Assembly (NCBI RefSeq): GCF_014337925.2
Contig: NZ_CP143423.1
Span: 1,580,501 to 1,644,500, forward strand
Length of the DNA stretch: 64,000 nt
Source: Roseobacter fucihabitans
Lineage (GTDB): Bacteria; Pseudomonadota; Alphaproteobacteria; Rhodobacterales; Rhodobacteraceae
Direction of reading: 5' to 3'
Every line of letters begins with the position of its first letter. Position 1 is the first letter of the stretch. A model generated the notes under the pieces. It made no database searches and was not told the DNA's origin. It was given only the letters and a program-made list of their open reading frames with translations. This document shows positions 26,813-35,208 of the stretch, piece by piece. The position numbers and the translations under genes were made by a program.

Positions 26813-27967
26813 ATGCAAAAACTGAACTGGGGAATGATCGGGGGCGGTGAAGGCAGCCAGATCGGACCGGCGCATCGCCTTGGTGCGGGGCTTGATGGCG
26901 CGTTTGATTTCGTTGCGGGGGCGTTGGATCACCGTCCCGAGGCGGGGATCACATATGGGCAACGCATGGGGCTCGCAGATCGTGCCTACGGGAGTTGGCA
27001 AGACATGCTGGCGGGGGAAACGGCGCGCCCAGACAGGGTGGATCTGGTCACGGTGGCCACGCCTAATGCGACCCATTTCGAGATCACCAAGGCGTTCCTG
27101 GAAAACGGGTTCAACGTGCTTTGCGAAAAGCCGATGACCATGACCGTGGAGGAGGGCGAGGAGATTGTTAAACTCGCGCGATCCACGGGTAAAATCTGCG
27201 CGGTGAACTACGGTTATACCGGCTATTCTCTGGTGCGTCACATGCGGGCGATGGTGGCGCGCGGCGACATCGGTAAGGTGCGACTGGTCAAGGCGGAATT
27301 CGCCCATGGCCATCACGCGGATGCGGCGGATGCGGATAACCCGCGCGTGCGCTGGCGCTATGATCCGGCACAGGTCGGGGTGTCCGCGCAATTTGCCGAT
27401 TGCGGGATACACGCGATGCATATGGCGTCTTTTGTCTGCGGACAGGAAGTCACGCGCCTCAGCGCAGACACGGTGTCCTGCATTGATGTCCGTGTGCTCG
27501 AAGATGACGCTATGGTCAATTTCCGCATGGATGGTGGGACTGTCGGGCGGTTGTGGACCTCCTCCATTGCACTAGGGCGTCAACACGGTTTGACTCTGCA
27601 AGTGTTTGGCGAAACCGGCGGGTTGCGTTGGGCGCAGGAGCAGCCCAATCAGCTGTATCACATGCCGCTGAACGGGCGTTTGCAGGTCATTGAGCGCGGT
27701 GAAGGCAACCTGTCCCCGGAAGCGGATCGCACGAGCCGTGTCACGGTCGGTCATGCTGAGGGCATGCCACTGGCCTTTGCCAATATCTACAGCGATCTGG
27801 CCGAAGCGATCCGCGCGCAAAAGGAAGGCAGCCCCATGGACCCGGCCGCAAACCTGTACCCGCGCGCCGAAGATGGGTTGCGGTCCATGGCCGCCGTTTA
27901 CGCCGTCGCGGCGTCGGGCCAGCAAGACGGCGCGTGGCTTGACGCGCGCCCGCCGATGTTCAGATAA
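26813..27967 (+). CDS. Second Gfo/Idh/MocA oxidoreductase of the inositol island
   Basis: Oxidoreductase of 384 residues with Rossmann motif MIGGGEGSQIGPAHR near the N-terminus, the catalytic-lysine motif VLCEKPMTMTVEE near 104, and SAQFADCGIHAMHMASFV with the conserved Asp/His. It belongs to a longer subfamily than IolG. AAGGAAA precedes the ATG, 12 bases after the iolE-like stop. The last 8 bases overlap the 3' end of the convergent LacI gene. Probable substrate is an inositol or inosose stereoisomer, by context only. Confidence 0.78.
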   Translation: MQKLNWGMIGGGEGSQIGPAHRLGAGLDGAFDFVAGALDHRPEAGITYGQRMGLADRAYGSWQDMLAGETARPDRVDLVTVATPNATHFEITKAFLENGFNVLCEKPMTMTVEEGEEIVKLARSTGKICAVNYGYTGYSLVRHMRAMVARGDIGKVRLVKAEFAHGHHADAADADNPRVRWRYDPAQVGVSAQFADCGIHAMHMASFVCGQEVTRLSADTVSCIDVRVLEDDAMVNFRMDGGTVGRLWTSSIALGRQHGLTLQVFGETGGLRWAQEQPNQLYHMPLNGRLQVIERGEGNLSPEADRTSRVTVGHAEGMPLAFANIYSDLAEAIRAQKEGSPMDPAANLYPRAEDGLRSMAAVYAVAASGQQDGAWLDARPPMFR

Positions 27968-28958
27968 GGGGACGCAATGTCCCCCGCTCCACCACGGAGC
28001 AGGGGAAGATGCGCGCCTCCGGGTAGCGGTCCGGCTCATCCAGCATGGCGACCATCAGCTCTATGGAAGACGTCACGATTTGCTGGATGGGCTGGTGGAT
28101 CGTGGTCAGATTGATGTTCTGCCAACGCGCCATTTCCATGTCGTTCAACCCGATGATGCCAATGTCACCCGGCACATTCAGATGGCTGTCCTTGATCGCG
28201 GATAAGACCCCAATGGACAGAACATCATCGCCACAAAAATAGGCCTCTGCCGGATCAGATTTGAGCAACCGTAGCATTTCGGTGCGGCCGGCATCGAATG
28301 AATAGGCCTCTGCAAAAGAGGAGCTGCTGTCGATTTCCGGCATCGTCTTGAGGACTTCAAAAAACCCGGCGAAACGGTCCTGCGTTGAGGTCGCATTTTC
28401 CGGCCCGCCCAGAAACGCCAGTTTGCGGTAACCGCGCGCGATCAACGTGCGGGCGGCCATGCGCCCACATTCGACGTTATCGATCCCGACGACATGCACC
28501 TGCGGCGCACTGGAAGAGCGCCCGAAACTATGCACCACCGGCACACCGGCATCCCGAAAGGCGCGCGCAAAATCAGGCAACAGCGTCGAGGAGGCCACGA
28601 CGACCCCGTCCACGGAATATTGCCGCAGCATCCGCACGGAGGCGTCCGGGTCGGTTTCATCGGTCAAATTGACCAGCAACGGGCGCAGGCCCCGATCCTG
28701 TAATCCGCGCGTAAAAAGATCAAACACCTGGAGGAAAATCGGGTTGTGGAAGTTATTGGACACCAGTCCGATCAGTTTTGTGCGCCCGGTGGTCAGTGAG
28801 GAGGCCAGCGCATTCGGGCTATAACCAAGTTCCTTGGCGGCTTTTTCGACCTTGCGGCGCATTTTTTCGGACACGGACGCCCCATCGGTAAACGCGCGCG
28901 ATACCGCCGAGCGGGAAACGCCGGCGCGTTCTGCAACCTCTTTCAACGTGATGGCCAT
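27960..28958 (-). CDS. LacI-family regulator of inositol genes
   Basis: LacI/GalR regulator of 332 residues. The helix-turn-helix is MAITLKEVAERAGVSRSAVSRAFTDG, followed by the hinge ELGYSPNALASSLTTG and an effector domain with VDGVVVASSTLLPDF and AYFCGDDVLSIGVLSA. It sits inside the inositol island, convergent with the rightward catabolic operon and divergent from the importer. Two identical-core palindromes (24737-24754, 29039-29060) mark its likely sites, one of them 81 bases upstream of its own start, so autoregulation is likely. Inositol genes in other bacteria are often controlled by DeoR- or RpiR-type IolR; here a LacI protein appears to do this. Confidence 0.85.
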   Translation of the reverse strand: MAITLKEVAERAGVSRSAVSRAFTDGASVSEKMRRKVEKAAKELGYSPNALASSLTTGRTKLIGLVSNNFHNPIFLQVFDLFTRGLQDRGLRPLLVNLTDETDPDASVRMLRQYSVDGVVVASSTLLPDFARAFRDAGVPVVHSFGRSSSAPQVHVVGIDNVECGRMAARTLIARGYRKLAFLGGPENATSTQDRFAGFFEVLKTMPEIDSSSSFAEAYSFDAGRTEMLRLLKSDPAEAYFCGDDVLSIGVLSAIKDSHLNVPGDIGIIGLNDMEMARWQNINLTTIHQPIQQIVTSSIELMVAMLDEPDRYPEARIFPCSVVERGTLRPLI

Positions 28959-29038
28959 GTTCGTTCTATCCGTTCATTGCGGTGTTCTGGGCCTGTTGTC
29001 TTGCGATAGGCTGCCCAGAGTATGAATTTCAAAGGGTA

Positions 29039-29060
29039 TTTTTGCAACCGGTTGCAAAAA
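29039..29060. promoter_or_regulatory. LacI-type operator upstream of the inositol importer
   Basis: Perfect 22-base palindrome: core GCAACCGGTTGC with five T before and five A after. It lies 81 bases upstream of the LacI gene and 85 bases upstream of the binding-protein gene, so it can serve both divergent promoters. It shares its 18-base core with the site at 24737-24754. Confidence 0.88.
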
Positions 29061-29144
29061 ATATTAAGGTATGCTTATCATGAGTCGTAAAGGCGGCAGA
29101 GGTCGCACTTTTGCCATGAGAACGATAATCCTTGGGAGGAAAAC

Positions 29145-30095
29145 ATGACATCACTGATGAAGAAACTGGTGCTGGCCACAGCCATTGTCGCCGCACCCTT
29201 CGTAACCGCCACCAGCGCGGCCGCTGAAGGCGAAAAATACATCCTGGTCAGCCATGCGCCAGACAGCGACAGCTGGTGGAACACGATCAAGAACGGCATC
29301 GCGCTCGCCGGAGAACAGATGGATGTCGAGGTTGAGTATCGCAACCCGCCGACCGGTGATCTGGCCGATATGGCGCGCATCATCGAACAGGCGGCGGCGT
29401 CCCAGCCAAACGGGATCATCACAACGCTGGCCGATTTTGATGTGCTCAGCGGACCGATCCGAAACGCCGTGGATCAGGGGATCAACGTCATCATCATGAA
29501 CTCCGGCACGCCCGAACAGGTGCGCGAAGTGGGGGCTTTGATGTTTGTGGGCCAACCCGAATATGACGCGGGACTTGCGGCCGGATTGCGCGCCAAGGGT
29601 GATGGCATTGGCAGTTTTGTCTGCGTCAACCACGTGATCTCGAACACGGTTGTCGGTGAGCGATGCCGCGGGTTTGCCGATGGGTTGGGCGTGGATCTGG
29701 GCGACAGCATGATCGATTCCGGCCAGGATCCGTCGGAAATCAAAAACCGTGTCATCGCCTATCTCACGGCCAATCCTGAAACGGATGCGATCCTGACACT
29801 GGGGCCGACCTCTGCGGACCCCACCATTGCGGCCGTCAAGGAAATGGGCATCGCGGGCGATATCTATTTCGGCACCTTCGATCTGGGCACCGAGATTGTG
29901 AACGCGATCAAGGAAGGCATCATCAATTGGGGCATTGATCAGCAACCCTTCCTGCAAGCCTATCTGCCGGTCGTCGTGCTGACCAACTATGACCGTTACG
30001 GCGTTCTGCCGGGCAATAATATCAACTCCGGGCCCGGCTTCGTGACCAAAGACGCGCTTGGCAAGGTTGAAGAATTCGCGGGCCAATACCGCTGA
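29145..30095 (+). CDS. Inositol ABC transporter periplasmic binding protein
   Basis: Secreted binding protein of 316 residues with a signal peptide (MKKLVLATAIVAAPFVTATSAAA). The mature part has a type I fold: YILVSHAPDSDSWWNTIKNG, NPPTGDLADMARIIEQAAAS, DAILTLGPTSADPT and GTFDLGTEIVNAIKEG. The DSDSWWN and D..PTGD segments are typical of myo-inositol and sugar binders of the CUT2 group. TGGGAGGA precedes the ATG. First gene of the importer operon, behind the LacI operator. Inositol as ligand is inferred from the surrounding catabolic genes. Confidence 0.85.
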   Translation: MTSLMKKLVLATAIVAAPFVTATSAAAEGEKYILVSHAPDSDSWWNTIKNGIALAGEQMDVEVEYRNPPTGDLADMARIIEQAAASQPNGIITTLADFDVLSGPIRNAVDQGINVIIMNSGTPEQVREVGALMFVGQPEYDAGLAAGLRAKGDGIGSFVCVNHVISNTVVGERCRGFADGLGVDLGDSMIDSGQDPSEIKNRVIAYLTANPETDAILTLGPTSADPTIAAVKEMGIAGDIYFGTFDLGTEIVNAIKEGIINWGIDQQPFLQAYLPVVVLTNYDRYGVLPGNNINSGPGFVTKDALGKVEEFAGQYR

Positions 30096-30106
30096 TTCAC
30101 ACCAAC

Positions 30107-30137
30107 GGGCGGCCCCTGCATGACGCGGGGGTCGCCC
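30107..30137 (+). terminator. Hairpin between the binding-protein and permease genes
   Basis: A 10-bp stem, GGGCGGCCCC against GGGGTCGCCC with one G-U pair, followed by CTTCTTTTCC. It lies 12 bases after the binding-protein stop. Such partial terminators usually raise the ratio of binding protein to membrane parts. A comparable hairpin follows the other binding-protein gene at 13678. Confidence 0.6.
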
Positions 30138-30180
30138 CTTCTTTTCCGCTCCCCGACATAAACCCGCAAAGGTCATTCAG

Positions 30181-31293
30181 ATGTCAGATGCCCCCGCAAC
30201 AGACGAACGCGTCAAGGAAATTTCCGGCCTGCGCAAGGCCCTGATCCGTCCCGAATTGGGCGGGATCGTCGGCACTGTCGCGGTCTTCACCTTCTTCCTG
30301 CTCTTTGCCTTTGACAGCGGCATGTTCAACGCCCAAGGCATCATGAATTGGACGGTTGTGTCCGCGCAATTTGTCATCATCGCCGTGGGCGCCTGCCTGT
30401 TGATGATCTCGGGCGAGTTTGATCTCAGCGTCGGCTCGATGATCGGTTTTGCCGGCATGATGATCGCCATTTTCGGGGTGACCATGGAATTCCCGATGTG
30501 GATGGCGATCCTGATCACCTTTGTGATCTGTGTCGGCTTTGGCGCGCTCAACGGGTATATTGTGGTCAAAACCGGCCTGCCAAGTTTCATTGTCACACTT
30601 GCCACGCTGTTCATCCTGCGCGGTTTCACGATCTTCATCCCGCAAACCCTCGAGCGCAAAACCATCATCGGCGGGATTCGCGAGGCAGCAGAGGGCGATT
30701 GGCTCGCGCCGCTCTTCGGGGCCAAGATATTTGGTGGCTTTTTCCAAATGCTGGGCGATGCGGGCATTATCGATGTGTTCGAGCGCGGCACACGCCAGGG
30801 TCAACCGGTTGTCGACGGTATTCCGATGCTGATCGTCTGGGCGCTGTTTCTGGTGCTGATCGGGCACATTCTGTTGACCCGGACCAAGTTCGGGAACTGG
30901 ATCTTTGCCGCTGGCGGTGATCCGGAATCGGCGCGCAATTCCGGGGTGCCGGTGGACCGCGTCAAAATCACAATGTTCATGTTCACCGCCTTTTGCGCGA
31001 CTGTTTTTGCGACCTGTCAGGTCATGGAATTCGGCTCCGCCGGGGCGGATCGCGGGTTGCTCAAGGAGTTCGAGGCGATCATCGCGGTGGTCATTGGCGG
31101 CGCGCTGTTGACGGGCGGCTATGGCTCGGTCATCGGCGCGGCTCTGGGTGCGCTGATCTTTGGGGTGGTGCAGCAGGGGCTGTTTTTCGCAGGCGTGGAA
31201 TCGAGCCTGTTCCGGGTTTTTCTAGGTGTGATCCTGCTCTTTGCGGTGATCCTGAACACCTATATCCGCCGCATCATCACAGGGGAGCGCTAA
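30181..31293 (+). CDS. Inositol ABC transporter permease
   Basis: Inner-membrane permease of 370 residues, RbsC/CUT2 family. Hydrophobic segments run throughout; family marks are ISGEFDLSVGSMIGFAGM near residue 76, GLPSFIVTLATLFILRG near 130 and AAGGDPESARNSGVPVDRVK near 242. It contains an extra hydrophilic stretch of about 50 residues (around 155-205) longer than in typical RbsC. The ATPase gene starts one base after its stop. Confidence 0.87.
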   Translation: MSDAPATDERVKEISGLRKALIRPELGGIVGTVAVFTFFLLFAFDSGMFNAQGIMNWTVVSAQFVIIAVGACLLMISGEFDLSVGSMIGFAGMMIAIFGVTMEFPMWMAILITFVICVGFGALNGYIVVKTGLPSFIVTLATLFILRGFTIFIPQTLERKTIIGGIREAAEGDWLAPLFGAKIFGGFFQMLGDAGIIDVFERGTRQGQPVVDGIPMLIVWALFLVLIGHILLTRTKFGNWIFAAGGDPESARNSGVPVDRVKITMFMFTAFCATVFATCQVMEFGSAGADRGLLKEFEAIIAVVIGGALLTGGYGSVIGAALGALIFGVVQQGLFFAGVESSLFRVFLGVILLFAVILNTYIRRIITGER

Positions 31294-31294
31294 G

Positions 31295-32074
31295 ATGTCC
31301 GATCCAATCATTCAAATGGTGAACATCGAAAAACACTTCGGGCGTGTGATTGCCTTGGCCGGGGTCTCTGTGGACGTCTTTGCCGGGGAATGCCACTGCC
31401 TGTTGGGCGATAACGGTGCAGGCAAATCGACCTTCATCAAGACCATGTCAGGTGTGCATAAACCCACATCGGGCGAGATCATCTTTGAGGGCAAACCGCT
31501 TGATTTTGCCGATCCGCGTGATGCGATTGCCGCCGGGATCGCCACGGTGCACCAGCATCTGGCGATGATCCCGCTGATGTCGGTTAGCCGCAACTTTTTC
31601 ATGGGTAATGAGCCGGTGCGCAAAATCGGGCCGATTGATTTCTTTGACCACGCCTATGCCAATCGCGTCACCATGGAGGAGATGCAGAAGATGGGCATCA
31701 ATCTGCGCGGTCCCGACCAGGCCGTGGGGACATTGTCGGGTGGGGAACGCCAGACCGTGGCCATTGCGCGCGCGGTGCATTTTGGTGCAAAGGTCTTGAT
31801 CCTGGATGAGCCGACGAGTGCATTGGGCGTGCGCCAGACCGCCAATGTCCTTGCGACCATCGACAAGGTGCGCAAGCAGGGCATCGCGGTGGTTTTCATC
31901 ACCCATAATGTGCGCCACGCCATGGCGGTTGGTGACAGGTTTACCGTGCTGAACCGGGGCAAGACTTTGGGCACGGCAGAACGCGGCGAAATCACGCCGG
32001 AAGAGTTGCAGGACCTGATGGCGGGCGGGCAGGATATGGTTGCGCTTGAGGGGTCGCTCGGGGGGACGGTCTGA
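31295..32074 (+). CDS. Inositol ABC transporter ATPase, single domain
   Basis: ATPase of 259 residues with one ABC domain: Walker A GDNGAGKSTF, Q-loop HQHLAM, signature LSGGERQTVAIARAV and Walker B VLILDEPTSALG, then the switch histidine FITHNVRHAM. Most CUT2 importers use a fused two-domain ATPase (as at 10056-11585 in this window); this one would have to act as a homodimer. Third gene of the inositol importer. Confidence 0.87.
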   Translation: MSDPIIQMVNIEKHFGRVIALAGVSVDVFAGECHCLLGDNGAGKSTFIKTMSGVHKPTSGEIIFEGKPLDFADPRDAIAAGIATVHQHLAMIPLMSVSRNFFMGNEPVRKIGPIDFFDHAYANRVTMEEMQKMGINLRGPDQAVGTLSGGERQTVAIARAVHFGAKVLILDEPTSALGVRQTANVLATIDKVRKQGIAVVFITHNVRHAMAVGDRFTVLNRGKTLGTAERGEITPEELQDLMAGGQDMVALEGSLGGTV

Positions 32075-32088
32075 GCCCAACGGGAGGG

Positions 32089-32105
32089 GCGCAAGACATT
32101 TGCGC
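32089..32105 (+). terminator. Terminator-like hairpin after the inositol importer
   Basis: A perfect 6-bp stem, GCGCAA-GACAT-TTGCGC, followed by TTT, 15 bases after the ATPase stop. It is short but well placed. Confidence 0.55.
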
Positions 32106-32381
32106 TTTGACACCCAAAGGTGGCTCAACGACAAACGGATTACCGGGGCAAGCCTCGCCGATCACAGAGTCGACCATCCGAAAATCGCGATCCATGAAGG
32201 TTGCGACCCTGCATTCGTGCCAGCGAGCGGGGCGGTTTTGACCCCTTCAAAACGCGAGCCTTGACACAAATGCCTGTGTGTTCTCTTTTAGGTAGCATCC
32301 AAACTTATATTTTTTGGAAAGATTTCAGATCGCATCGCCCTTATTTTATAGCGGTGCAAAGCACGTTGGAGGTATTGCGTG
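32106..32381. other. Intergenic region before the lipoprotein gene
   Basis: About 275 bases. The plus frame from 32106 to about 32264 is open and could be a decayed gene end, but I do not recognise it. GTTGGAGG at 32365-32372 is the ribosome-binding site of the lipoprotein gene. Confidence 0.4.
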
Positions 32382-32843
32382 ATGAACTCCCTGCGGCTGC
32401 CGATTCATATTTTATGGATTTTCGGGCTGGCATTCATGGTATTGGCCGGCTGTGAGAGGCTGGCGGATCCTTACTCTGCGGAAGCCTACAAACAGGCGAC
32501 ATCGCTCAAGGCGCGCAGTTTGGCGTTGGTGGCCAAAGGCACCGAACCCTATTCCAAACACGAGCAGATGGCGGATGCCTTGCTGATCGATGCCGCATCG
32601 GCTTTTGAATTTGCCAAGGGGCGCGGCAAGGAGGCGTCGCAAACCGCCGCCAAACAATGGGCCATCATCGTGGATCCCAATGGCGGATCGCTGGGCGATT
32701 TTGTGGCGCAATGGCGCAAGGCACCCAACCAGCGCATGGGGCAGTTTTTCGTGGATGAATTCTCGGAAATCCTAAGCGTTCAGTTCGACCGCATCATTGA
32801 ATTGGAAACCGGTCGTAGATCGACCAGCAGCGGGGAGGGTTGA
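32382..32843 (+). CDS. Predicted lipoprotein, unknown function
   Basis: Protein of about 153 residues with a lipoprotein signal peptide: hydrophobic stretch IHILWIFGLAFM and lipobox VLAG-C at Cys24, so the mature protein is probably membrane-anchored. The rest (SAEAYKQATSLKARSLALVAKG..) looks helical and I recognise no domain. TTGGAGG lies 9 bases before the ATG at 32382; a GTG one codon earlier is possible. It is coupled to the next small gene (2-base gap), and a peptidoglycan-binding protein gene lies 0.9 kb on. Confidence 0.75.
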   Translation: MNSLRLPIHILWIFGLAFMVLAGCERLADPYSAEAYKQATSLKARSLALVAKGTEPYSKHEQMADALLIDAASAFEFAKGRGKEASQTAAKQWAIIVDPNGGSLGDFVAQWRKAPNQRMGQFFVDEFSEILSVQFDRIIELETGRRSTSSGEG

Positions 32844-32845
32844 GC

Positions 32846-33187
32846 ATGCCAGACTTAGAGGATGCATGGGATGTATTTGGAGCAACGGTGCAAAAAGGTG
32901 CCGGTGATCTGGCCAAGAACCTGTTTTCGGACTGGCAGGAACCGGCCAAGCAGGATGCGGCGGAATTCATCGAACTAGCGCGCGACAAGCTGCCCAAATG
33001 GACCAGGGCCCTGGCGCAGGGGCATTTGAGCAAAAATGAGTTCAGTCTGTTGCTGAGAAGTCTGGAAGGGCTGGCCGAGCTGAACGCGCTCAAGGCGAAA
33101 GGTATTGCAAAACAGAAGCTTGAACAATTCCGTATGGGTTTGATCAGCATAGTCGTCAATGCAGCACTTGCCACTGTCGGGTTGTGA
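32846..33187 (+). CDS. Small protein of unknown function
   Basis: About 113 residues, mostly helical by composition (LEDAWDVFGATVQKGAGDLA, LARDKLPKWTRALAQG), with a more hydrophobic C-terminal end (GLISIVVNAALATVGL) that could insert in or lie along a membrane. GGGAGGG precedes the ATG, two bases after the lipoprotein stop, so the two are very likely one operon. No family recognised. Confidence 0.7.
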   Translation: MPDLEDAWDVFGATVQKGAGDLAKNLFSDWQEPAKQDAAEFIELARDKLPKWTRALAQGHLSKNEFSLLLRSLEGLAELNALKAKGIAKQKLEQFRMGLISIVVNAALATVGL

Positions 33188-33248
33188 ACGGGGGCGCGCT
33201 GATCTCACGTCCTATTGGATCGCATCGCCGGTCATGCGGGCGCGGTGA

Positions 33249-33653
33249 TCACTCGCTGGCGTGTGTCAAAATCGCCGGGTCCAAATCATACCGTTCAAGC
33301 CAGTCCATCGCGGGCATATCCGTGGAGCCAAAATCGAATTCGACCAATGCACCGCCATCTTTGGTATCTAACAGAGCGCAAAAATCATTGTTTTCATACG
33401 GTGCTGGGAGGCCTGTGGGTGCCACGACAAGGGGGGTACCATCAGGGTCGGTCACCGTGCCGCATATGAAACGCCAATTCTCAAACCTGCCGCGAAAATC
33501 GACGTCGATCGCCACAGGTCGCTCAAGCTTACCGGAGGCCGCGTTTTCAATCAGCGTCTCCAAACTGGCCGGGGACCGGTTGATCCACCACAACAGGAGG
33601 GCCGAAAACACGACCACTGAGATCAAAAGCAAGGGTTTCTGCGATAACGTCAT
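33249..33653 (-). CDS. Small membrane-anchored protein, unknown
   Basis: About 134 residues beginning MTLSQKPLLLISVVVFSALLLWW, a single N-terminal membrane helix or uncleaved signal, followed by a soluble part with two cysteines (WRFICGTVTD.., NNDFCALLDT) that could form a disulfide outside the cytoplasm. The ribosome-binding site is weak, so the start is uncertain; a longer frame reaches 33710. Function unknown. It lies on the opposite strand between the lipoprotein pair and the CHAP gene. Confidence 0.6.
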   Translation of the reverse strand: MTLSQKPLLLISVVVFSALLLWWINRSPASLETLIENAASGKLERPVAIDVDFRGRFENWRFICGTVTDPDGTPLVVAPTGLPAPYENNDFCALLDTKDGGALVEFDFGSTDMPAMDWLERYDLDPAILTHASE

Positions 33654-33733
33654 GGCGTGATCACTACCAGCAAAATCGGTGGGTCGCAATTTCGACTTCA
33701 CCCCATCCAATCAATTCAGAAAAGGGATTTCAA

Positions 33734-34513
33734 ATGCATATTTCTAATAATGGTTTCAATAAACTCTCCGCGTGGATCCGCGATGAGATCACATTTCCTG
33801 GCCCCGTCGCGCGCGGCAAGCGCGGTATGGTCGCCAAACGTGTTCAAGAATGGCTATGCCTTCATCATCACCAGGTCGCCGTGGATGCCGATTTCGGCGG
33901 GGTGACCGAAGATGCGGTCAAGGATTTTCAACAGGCCCAAGGTATCAAAGTAACGGGGAGTGTGGACAAGGCAACACATGCGGTAATGGTGGCACCCATG
34001 ATTGCGGTTCTGTCGATGCCAGTGACGGCGGGTATGACGCTTTCTCAAACCGCTCTGGCCTTTTCCAAGGTGCATCTGGCGCAGCACCCCCTGGAAGTGG
34101 GCGGGGCAAACGCCGGCCCTTGGGTGCGCCTTTATATGGAAGGCAACGAGGGAAGGCCCTGGGCCTGGTGTGCCGGTTTCACGAGTTTTTGCATGCATCA
34201 GGCGGCGCAGACCTTGGGGAAGAGCGTTCCGATCAGGGGGTCGTTTTCCTGCGATACCCTCGCCGCGCAAGCCAAAAAAGCGGGTCGCTTTTTGGCGGAG
34301 CGTGATGCGAAAGCGAATGGTATACCGGCGGGGTCGCTCTTTCTGGTGCGGCGGACCTCAACGGATTGGACCCATGTCGGCTTTGTCAGCGCCGCGCAGG
34401 CCGGCTCTTTCCAAACCATTGAGGGCAATACCAATGATGATGGGGACCGCGAGGGGTATGAGGTCTGCGCGCGCCGTCGGGGCTATGGAAAAAAGGACTT
34501 TATCCTGCTCTGA
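33734..34513 (+). CDS. Peptidoglycan-binding / CHAP-type amidase-like protein
   Basis: Protein of 259 residues. Residues about 25-90 form a PG_binding_1 domain (GMVAKRVQEWLCLHHH.., GVTEDAVKDFQQAQGIKVTG). Residues about 120-245 form a CHAP/NlpC-like domain with the probable nucleophile Cys146 in PWAWCAGFTSF, His214 in DWTHVGFVS and Glu230 in QTIEGNTN. No signal peptide is visible, so export would need another route, or the protein acts after lysis. AAAGGGA precedes the ATG. An endolysin or secreted cell-wall hydrolase is plausible; no phage genes are nearby. Confidence 0.75.
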   Translation: MHISNNGFNKLSAWIRDEITFPGPVARGKRGMVAKRVQEWLCLHHHQVAVDADFGGVTEDAVKDFQQAQGIKVTGSVDKATHAVMVAPMIAVLSMPVTAGMTLSQTALAFSKVHLAQHPLEVGGANAGPWVRLYMEGNEGRPWAWCAGFTSFCMHQAAQTLGKSVPIRGSFSCDTLAAQAKKAGRFLAERDAKANGIPAGSLFLVRRTSTDWTHVGFVSAAQAGSFQTIEGNTNDDGDREGYEVCARRRGYGKKDFILL

Positions 34514-34556
34514 TCGTTCTGAAGGTTGCAATGTGATGCACCACGTCTTGTGCGGT

Positions 34557-34589
34557 GGCATGTTGGCGCGTGGGCCTGCGCGCCATGCC
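34557..34589 (+). terminator. Hairpin after the CHAP gene
   Basis: GGCATG-TT-GGCGCG pairs with CGCGCCATGCC, leaving a two-base bulge and a 10-base loop. It starts about 44 bases after the stop. No good T tract follows, so efficiency as a terminator is doubtful. Confidence 0.45.
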
Positions 34590-35208
34590 GGGGCCGTTTT
34601 GGTAAAAGCAACGCTCTGGCTTGGACCAGCTAAGATCGCGCCTCTTGCAGGTTTTTGTTTTGCCAGTAGGCCCGCGTTTTAGACCCTGCAACCGCCGGGT
34701 GGTCCGCAGGTTGCTTTGGCGGATTGGGCGAAGCTGTGAGCGGCTCCGTTCGAGCCCGCATGTCGAACGTCTGACGATCCCCTACAGGGCCATCGCGTCT
34801 TGGCAAAACGCGCGTTAACGGCCTTGCGGCTTGTGCGGCCGACGCCCGGCCTACACCCCCAATTGCATTCACGCCCTGGGTCAGGATCGATCCTAACATT
34901 TGGCTCCCCACTGCCGACAGAATTGCGAATGACGCAGGGTTTGCGCAGAGGCGATTGCCTCCAGCTTGAGAACCCCGCGTCAAATCAATGCGATTAACCG
35001 AAAAAACCATTCAAATTTGATATGTATTCCATTAAATTGTATCAAGAACTTAAAGCGGGTTTTAGCGGACCTTTCGAGTGAAGGTCGCGCGGTCTGCAAG
35101 AGCTGAGACGAGGCGCGACGAGCCGAGCATTTTTGAGGGTCCGGATGGGATCAACAGATGGCCAGGCTGAGCAGCGCGACAATGGTAATCTGATGTTTTT
35201 ACATCCTT
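34590..35208. other. Upstream region of the giant adhesin gene
   Basis: About 620 bases with no defensible gene. The part near 35000-35045 is A+T-rich (for example TTTGATATGTATTCC) and could hold the adhesin promoter. I recognised no operator, repeat copy or RNA gene. Confidence 0.45.

Noticed and set aside
26234-27421. A 395-codon minus-strand frame opposite iolE and the second oxidoreductase
   Set aside because: It spans two recognised plus-strand genes and their junction; composition is typical of a codon-bias shadow.
33734-34513. Prophage lysis gene
   Set aside because: The CHAP/peptidoglycan-binding protein could be an endolysin, but there is no holin, tail, capsid or integrase gene in the region.
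34900-34940. Another copy of the 41-bp repeat near CCCCACTGCCGACAGAATTGCG
   Set aside because: CACTGCCGACAG resembles the left arm, but the hairpin and the GAGAGG right arm are missing, so the match is probably chance.
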